From contig JALFMW010000010.1 in the NCBI GenBank assembly GCA_022782605.1, positions 1 to 56,453 on the forward strand: DNA of 56,453 bases, given 5' to 3'. Origin of the DNA: Clostridium sp. (lineage in GTDB: Bacteria > Bacillota > Clostridia > Peptostreptococcales > Peptostreptococcaceae). A program made the position numbers and the translations under genes. A model generated the notes under the pieces. That model ran no database searches and was not told the DNA's origin. It was given only the letters and a program-made list of their open reading frames with translations. Below are positions 52,410 to 56,453 of the stretch, in pieces. The first letter of the stretch is position 1, and every line of letters starts with the position of its first letter.

Positions 52410-52991
52410 CTAACTTTCGAAATTTTCTAGTCTAGAATATGCTTCATCTTCTGTATCTAATAATATTCCTGTTGAAACTTCTTTTTGTACTGATTTAGGA
52501 AGAGAATCTACTTGTATATCTGTTTTTTCTAACTCTTTTTTTGTTCCTACTTTATCGTATTTATATACATAAATATATCCATCTTTTTCTTCTATACAGT
52601 ATTTATTTGCTTTTGAAGGTTCCTTTTCTTTGGAATTAGATAATATAATTTCATATTGATTCATACTTTCAATTTCTTTGTTTGGATATTTAGATTTAAA
52701 GTATGCAACTATTTCATCTTTACTTTTATTCAATAAATCCTTTGGTATAGTTCCAATCATCTTAGGACTTTCATATGTTCCTTTACTTGTTATTTGTCCT
52801 TGAACCCAAATTTCACAATCTTCATTTAAGTTAAATACTTCTTTAGATTCTCTACTTGCTTGAAGAGCTTGTCTAGCTTGTTGTGTTTCTTTAACTTGAA
52901 TTCCAATACCAACTCCACATGCTAAAACAATTGCCCCTAGTAATACTAGTGTTGGTATCTTCCAAGAAAACTCTCTCTTCTTTTCGAACAT
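52410..52991 (-). CDS. Membrane-anchored BofC-C-terminal-domain protein
   Basis: 193 residues. A short cytosolic start and one transmembrane helix (about 12-30, IPTLVLLGAIVLACGVGIGI) precede an extracytoplasmic region. The C-terminal ~65 residues, YCIEEKDGYIYVYKYDKVG to YSRLENFES, fit the BofC C-terminal domain (bypass-of-forespore C), which in B. subtilis inhibits SpoIVB during sigma-K checkpoint signalling. Many Clostridia carry such proteins upstream of ruvC; whether they act in sporulation there is unproved. ATG with AGGAGG. Confidence 0.78.
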   Translation of the reverse strand: MFEKKREFSWKIPTLVLLGAIVLACGVGIGIQVKETQQARQALQASRESKEVFNLNEDCEIWVQGQITSKGTYESPKMIGTIPKDLLNKSKDEIVAYFKSKYPNKEIESMNQYEIILSNSKEKEPSKANKYCIEEKDGYIYVYKYDKVGTKKELEKTDIQVDSLPKSVQKEVSTGILLDTEDEAYSRLENFES

Positions 52992-53145
52992 AAAATAACC
53001 TCCTTACTTATGTTATTTCTATATGATTTTTCATTTCACTTAGGAAAAAAATAGTAACTTTTATTACTGTATTTTTGTCTCATTTACTTAGTTTTATACA
53101 TATTATAGAGTAATATTTTATTTTCAATACTTGGAGGTGTTTTAC

Positions 53146-53457
53146 TTGGACGATAACAATAATAATTTACTTGATAGACTTGATTTTTTAGAGTTTAAAC
53201 AAAATCTTATCTTTTTAAAACCTCCCCAACATAGCGCTCAGATTTTCTATGAACTTAGCTTGGAAGACTTTTTAAATATTAGAGATTTTACTAATGAATA
53301 TAAAATAAAAATAGAAAACAATGATATTACTTCATTGTCTGATTTCGAAAAAAAACTAATCAACATCTGGCAACCGGCTAAGTCTTATCCTTTATCAGCA
53401 ACATTGATAGCAAAAATTTTATTTGGGAAAAATTTGTATAATAAATTAATATCATAA
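53146..53457 (+). CDS. Protein of unknown function, 103 aa
   Basis: Not recognised. Soluble, mixed-charge small protein beginning MDDNNNNLLDRLDFLEFKQN and ending KILFGKNLYNKLIS. The start is a TTG at 53146 placed 6 bases after GGAGGTG; an upstream in-frame TTG includes the SD. It has its own terminator and is divergent from the BofC-like gene. No motif or cysteine. Confidence 0.65.
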   Translation: MDDNNNNLLDRLDFLEFKQNLIFLKPPQHSAQIFYELSLEDFLNIRDFTNEYKIKIENNDITSLSDFEKKLINIWQPAKSYPLSATLIAKILFGKNLYNKLIS

Positions 53458-53498
53458 AGATTAATTATAACTTTATAAATTTTTTTTAAGCCATCTCT

Positions 53499-53525
53499 TA
53501 AGCCCAAGTGTTGGCTTATATTTTT
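53499..53525 (+). terminator. Terminator after the 103-aa gene
   Basis: Short stem TAAGCC/GGCTTA with an 8-base loop, then TATTTTTAT. Confidence 0.6.
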
Positions 53526-53629
53526 ATATAAAAATATATAACTTAAATTTTTTAATTTATTTACATAATAATTTAATCAAGTTTTGTCCATACTAATTAT
53601 TGATTAATTAAATAAGGAGGTTGATAATT

Positions 53630-53953
53630 ATGCCAGCAATAAATTGTAATATTAATAATTGTGCTCATAATACAAATGGTACTTGTTATGCAAATAAAAT
53701 ATCTGTAAATGGTAAAAAAGCAAGAACTAGTAATAATACTTGTTGTAGTTCATTTGTAAATGAATCTGGATACTCTAATTTAACTAATAGTACTTTAGAT
53801 AGTAATCCTTGTAACTCACTAAATTGTACTGTAAAAACTTGTGTTAATAATGCAGGTAATATATGTGCTTTAAGAGATGTTTCTATCACATCTCATGCAG
53901 ATAATGCTAATTTATTATCAGAAACATACTGTGGAAGCTTTAGATGTAAATAA
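53630..53953 (+). CDS. DUF1540-type cysteine-rich protein (two repeats)
   Basis: 107 residues with two tandem DUF1540-like units, each of the form C-x3-N-C...C...C-C-x-F: CNINNCAHNTNGTC to CCSSF, and CTVKTCVNNAGNIC to YCGSF. These small Cys-rich proteins occur widely in spore-forming Clostridia and probably bind metal; a spore or coat role is suspected but unproved. ATG at 53630 with AAGGAGG eight bases upstream. Confidence 0.85.
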   Translation: MPAINCNINNCAHNTNGTCYANKISVNGKKARTSNNTCCSSFVNESGYSNLTNSTLDSNPCNSLNCTVKTCVNNAGNICALRDVSITSHADNANLLSETYCGSFRCK

Positions 53954-53979
53954 TTAAAAAACCTTACATAAAATTTTTA

Positions 53980-54020
53980 TACTAAAAAAGATTGGAACTA
54001 AGTTCCAATCTTTTTTAGTA
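53980..54020. terminator. Bidirectional terminator
   Basis: Near-perfect 20-bp inverted repeat TACTAAAAAAGATTGGAACT around 54000. It has T-runs on both strands and overlaps the stop of the minus-strand gene. Confidence 0.88.
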
Positions 54021-54485
54021 TTCTAACAAATCTTTATATAAATTTTTATCTTCTCTGTTTAAATATACATATCTAGTAATAATTTTTTCTTCATCTTCGT
54101 CTTTATCTATAACTTTAATACTATGATCATCTGTTGCAACAGTAATCATCTCATTTTCATATTCATCAAACATATTATTAATTATTTTTCTTAATTCTTT
54201 CATACTTCCTTCAAATAATTCTATGGAGTCTATACTTACATATTGTTCCTTCATCCCACCTTCAAAAGTTATCATCATAAAATAAACTTTCTTACAATGT
54301 TCACAGGATGCTATGATTTTTTCATTTCTCCAAATATAAGCTCCCATCATGCCTTGATCTGGTTTTACTCTAAGTTCTGATTCATCTACTTCTTTAAATA
54401 ATACCTTCAATTTTTCTTCATTTTCACAATCACATATTTTTCTTTTTAAATCTCTTTCTGTTAAATATTTTGTAACTGTAACCAT
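54015..54485 (-). CDS. Zinc-ribbon protein of unknown function, copy A
   Basis: 156 residues. Two cysteine pairs, CDC near 18-20 and CEHC near 61-64, flank about 40 residues and would form a zinc ribbon. A helical, acidic C-terminal half follows. It aligns with its upstream neighbour (54584-54994): KY-x-DL-x-IC-x-C, then a run to ASCEHCKKVYF against AVCSKCGSTYRF, then an F-x-GG/NG segment. The two are tandem paralogues. No DNA-binding or catalytic motif. ATG with AGGAGAG. Confidence 0.65.
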   Translation of the reverse strand: MVTVTKYLTERDLKRKICDCENEEKLKVLFKEVDESELRVKPDQGMMGAYIWRNEKIIASCEHCKKVYFMMITFEGGMKEQYVSIDSIELFEGSMKELRKIINNMFDEYENEMITVATDDHSIKVIDKDEDEEKIITRYVYLNREDKNLYKDLLEY

Positions 54486-54515
54486 ATAATTTCTCTCCTA
54501 TTTTATTTTATTCAG

Positions 54516-54544
54516 AAAAATAAAGGCTCATGGCCTTTATTTTT
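54516..54544 (-). terminator. Terminator between the zinc-ribbon paralogues
   Basis: 12-bp stem AAAAATAAAGGC/GCCTTTATTTTT with a 5-base loop; works on either strand. Confidence 0.75.
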
Positions 54545-54583
54545 AATATTCAATCATTACTTATCTACATATACAAGGTATTC

Positions 54584-54994
54584 TTACTTCTCCATAAATA
54601 CATATTCTGATTTTTGCAAATCTCCTTCTAAATCTTCTTTTATTAATTTAGTTAGGAAATTTTCTGACTTTATTTTTGATATAGCATCATAAGAATTATA
54701 ATTTTTTATTATGTTTTCTTTTACTTGAGGATATTTTTCTTCTATAAAAGCTACTCTTCCAACTTCATACTTATCTCCATTTTTAAATGATATATGTTTT
54801 AAATTAAATCTATATGTACTACCACATTTTGAACAAACTGCTATAATATCGCTATTCATTTCTTTAGTAGATTCTTTTTTGTTTTCAACCATATCTGTAT
54901 GACAATATAATATTCTATATTTTTTACATTCTGCACATTTACATATTGTTTTGTCTAAATCATTATTGTAAATATATTTCGGTGTGTATAACAT
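54584..54994 (-). CDS. Zinc-ribbon protein of unknown function, copy B
   Basis: 136 residues. Cysteines at CKCAEC (near 18-23) and CSKC (near 54-57) fit a zinc ribbon. It is a diverged paralogue of the 156-residue protein downstream, with the same order of KY, DL, ICxC, CxxCxxxY and FxxG elements. The C-terminal half is helical and charged. The ATG at 54994 follows AAAGGGGTG; an in-frame GTG three codons upstream lies in the SD. Each copy has its own terminator, so they may be regulated separately. Confidence 0.65.
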   Translation of the reverse strand: MLYTPKYIYNNDLDKTICKCAECKKYRILYCHTDMVENKKESTKEMNSDIIAVCSKCGSTYRFNLKHISFKNGDKYEVGRVAFIEEKYPQVKENIIKNYNSYDAISKIKSENFLTKLIKEDLEGDLQKSEYVFMEK

Positions 54995-55201
54995 AAGTTT
55001 CACCCCTTTCTATTTTCTCATGATTTTAGTTTTATATTCATAATTTATGTATATGTAGAATATCGATGTAAAAAATTTAATTTTTCACGTCACTTCCTCT
55101 TTATAATATTGTAACATCATATTTTTAATTTTAAGGCGATTTTTAAGAATTTTATTTTTATTTGCTAAGTTTTATTTTTATTAAAGTATCCTATTACATA
55201 A

Positions 55202-55232
55202 AAAGATTAGATATATTTTATACCTAATCTTT
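55202..55232 (-). terminator. Terminator after the Prok-RING-like gene
   Basis: 14-bp stem with one G-U pair, core AAAGATTAG/CTAATCTTT, followed on the minus strand by TTTATG. Confidence 0.75.
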
Positions 55233-55243
55233 CTTAGTTAATA

Positions 55244-55435
55244 TTATTTTTTAATATATTCATTGCTATTTTCCTTTTCTTTTATTTTATTATGGCAATA
55301 TATACACTCTTCTTTAATATCTTGCCAACATATTTTATGGTAAGTATTATTACAGTTTTCACAAACAGTTAAGTCTTCTTCACTCATTATTTTTCCTCCA
55401 CAAACACAACACCTAACATTACTTATTCTTTTCAT
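55244..55435 (-). CDS. Prok-RING-like small zinc-finger protein
   Basis: 63 residues built almost entirely of a treble-clef cross-brace: CCVCGGKI, CENCNNTYHKICW and CIYCHNK. The pattern C-x2-C...C-x2-C-x4-H-x2-C...C-x2-C is that of RING/PHD-type fingers and matches the prokaryotic RING finger family (PF14446). Prokaryotic members are proposed to act as adaptors in signalling or conflict systems, without proof of ligase activity. Here it stands alone, next to two zinc-ribbon paralogues. ATG with AAAGGTG. Confidence 0.72.
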   Translation of the reverse strand: MKRISNVRCCVCGGKIMSEEDLTVCENCNNTYHKICWQDIKEECIYCHNKIKEKENSNEYIKK

Positions 55436-55525
55436 ACAATCACACCTTTCTTTAATTAAATTATAATACTATTATTTACTTTTAATAATATATATGAGTT
55501 TCAATTTTATTTTAAACATAAAAAA

Positions 55526-55557
55526 AGACATATTGACTTTAAACAATCAATATGTCT
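55526..55557 (-). terminator. Terminator after the yebC remnant
   Basis: Perfect 11-bp stem AGACATATTGA/TCAATATGTCT, followed by TTTTTTATG on the minus strand; the original yebC terminator has survived. Confidence 0.75.
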
Positions 55558-55570
55558 TAGTTTTTAACTA

Positions 55571-55858
55571 TTATTCTTGTTCCCAGTTATGGAATACATT
55601 TTGTACATCATCATCATCTTCAAGTAAATCTATTAATTTTTCCATAGCTTTTACTTGAGCTTCATCAGATAATACTGTAGTTGTTTGAGGCACTAATTTT
55701 ACGTCAGCAGATACAAATTCATATCCTTTTTCTAAAAGTGCATCTTTAACAGCATTGAAATCTTCTGGAGTTGTTACAACTTCGAATCCATCTTCTTCTG
55801 TTATTATATCATCTGCTCCTGCTTCTAGAGCATCATCCATTAATTGCTCTTCACTTGC
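55571..55858 (-). pseudogene. C-terminal remnant of YebC/PmpR-family regulator
   Basis: The translation SEEQLMDDALEAGADDI, then FEVVTTPEDFNAVKDAL, VPQTTTVL, and LIDLLEDDDDVQNVFHNWEQ matches the last ~95 residues of YebC (about 240 aa), a translation-related or regulatory protein. The N-terminal ~150 residues are absent. The frame meets a TAA at 55886-55888, and the bases upstream to 56031 have no YebC-like reading in any frame. An ATG at 55840 would give 89 residues but has no convincing SD. In many Clostridia yebC lies near ruvC, so this is probably the ancestral locus after deletion of the 5' part. Confidence 0.8.
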
Positions 55859-56031
55859 ATTTTTTCTAATCTCATTTCGTACTATTTATATAACAAAATT
55901 ACAATGTATATCGTAATCTATAAATTCATCAATTAAACATAATCTCTTATGTCTAATTCTATATTAGCATTTTTCATAATTGTTGTAAATCGTAATTAAA
56001 AAATACATTTTATTATATCTTGATGTAAATA

Positions 56032-56453
56032 CTAGTAAATAGCATTATAAGTAAACATATTTTTATTTTCTATATACCAATTAATATCTATAGCTTTAGT
56101 ATTATAAATAATATTACAATAATGTCTTTTAACTCTTTGGCTATTAAGAATATTTGCTATAAATGCATCATCATTATTATATCTATCTATTCTTTGTTCA
56201 AAACCAGTTACAATAAAACTCCATTTTTCTTTTATATGGTCATATCTATCTTGTATACCTATTCCTATATCCCAAAATATCTTTATAAAGTCATGATTCT
56301 TAAATGACTCTGAATATCTAATACTCTCCTTCCACCAATAATACAAGTAATCAGATTTTGGTTTATTTAATATAATTTCTATTATATTTTTAACATCAGA
56401 TTTTCTTACTATCCCACCATATATAATAATTTCATTAACTATATATCTCCTTA
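56032..56453 (-). CDS. Unknown protein, runs off the right edge
   Basis: The frame is open from the stop at 56032 to the right edge (about 139 residues). The N-terminus is outside; within the window the only standard start is a TTG at 56346 with no SD. The visible part is rich in aromatic residues and charge: EIIIYGGIVRKSDVKN, YLYYWWKESIRYSESF, WDIGIGIQDRYDHIKE. No family recognised, no membrane segment. It sits directly behind the yebC break and could belong to DNA that replaced the 5' half of yebC. Confidence 0.55.
   Translation of the reverse strand, partial: RRYIVNEIIIYGGIVRKSDVKNIIEIILNKPKSDYLYYWWKESIRYSESFKNHDFIKIFWDIGIGIQDRYDHIKEKWSFIVTGFEQRIDRYNNDDAFIANILNSQRVKRHYCNIIYNTKAIDINWYIENKNMFTYNAIY

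Noticed and set aside
53980-54020. 20-bp perfect inverted repeat as a transposon end
   Set aside because: It has T-runs on both strands, overlaps a stop codon and lies between convergent genes, so it is a bidirectional terminator.

Overview
The window is a continuous stretch of AT-rich, densely coding chromosome from an anaerobic, endospore-forming Clostridium-like firmicute. Several things point that way: an alpha/beta-type SASP, anaerobic ribonucleotide reductase NrdD/NrdG, formate-THF ligase, the SCIFF peptide with its radical-SAM maturase, TTG and GTG starts behind strong Shine-Dalgarno (SD) sites, and A/T-rich intrinsic terminators. Gene order (recJ-apt-relA-dtd-MBL-hemZ-hisS-aspS; ruvCAB-queA-tgt-yajC-scfAB) and protein flavour suggest Peptostreptococcaceae (relatives of Clostridioides, Romboutsia, Paraclostridium). 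That family assignment is inference. I see no tRNA, rRNA, CRISPR array, phage module or insertion sequence.

Layout. 1-7.1 kb: end of a CoA-disulfide-reductase-type flavoprotein and a one-cysteine thioredoxin-like protein, threonine ammonia-lyase, a TipA-like MerR regulator, a BFD-like 2Fe-2S mini-protein, a membrane protein, a LysR regulator and a replication-relaxation-like protein. 7.3-10.2 kb: an envelope-stress operon (PspA, a zinc-ribbon membrane protein that seems to start at AUA, and an SPFH protein). 10.4-16.3 kb: CapA-like surface protein, Fhs, and a glucose-type PTS permease with a cre site at its promoter. 16.3-23.7 kb: unknown proteins, a SASP, an orphan Nif11-type precursor peptide, cardiolipin synthase, a methyltransferase, a tocopherol-cyclase-family protein and a patatin phospholipase.

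23.8-29.2 kb is a deoxynucleotide cluster. A dCMP deaminase makes dUMP, NrdD/NrdG make dNTPs, FolD supplies methylene-THF and ThyX makes dTMP. The nrdD promoter carries two NrdR boxes 32 bp apart. 29.5-32.5 kb: a polyferredoxin, a Cys/His-rich peptide, and three DNA-repair genes (AlkD-like, Nfo, Ogt). 33-44 kb: translation and stringent-response genes (aspS, hisS, hemZ, MBL hydrolase, dtd, relA, apt, recJ). 44.2-52.2 kb: gamma-carbonic-anhydrase-like protein, scfB, scfA, a TIGR04086-like membrane protein, yajC, tgt, a PsiE-like protein, queA, ruvB, ruvA, ruvC. 52.4-56.45 kb is the most irregular part: a BofC-like protein, small Cys-rich proteins (DUF1540, two tandem zinc-ribbon paralogues, a Prok-RING-like protein), a C-terminal yebC remnant, and a gene running off the right edge.

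The less ordinary signals are: a short minus-strand RNA with two anti-Shine-Dalgarno C-rich segments (4932-5004); a hairpin-rich, promoter-bearing intergenic region (32.6-33.0 kb); an AUA start; a terminator that doubles as a Shine-Dalgarno-masking hairpin (46.85 kb); the orphan Nif11 peptide; and the zinc-ribbon/yebC-remnant segment beside ruvC. No wholly new multi-gene system can be demonstrated from the sequence alone.
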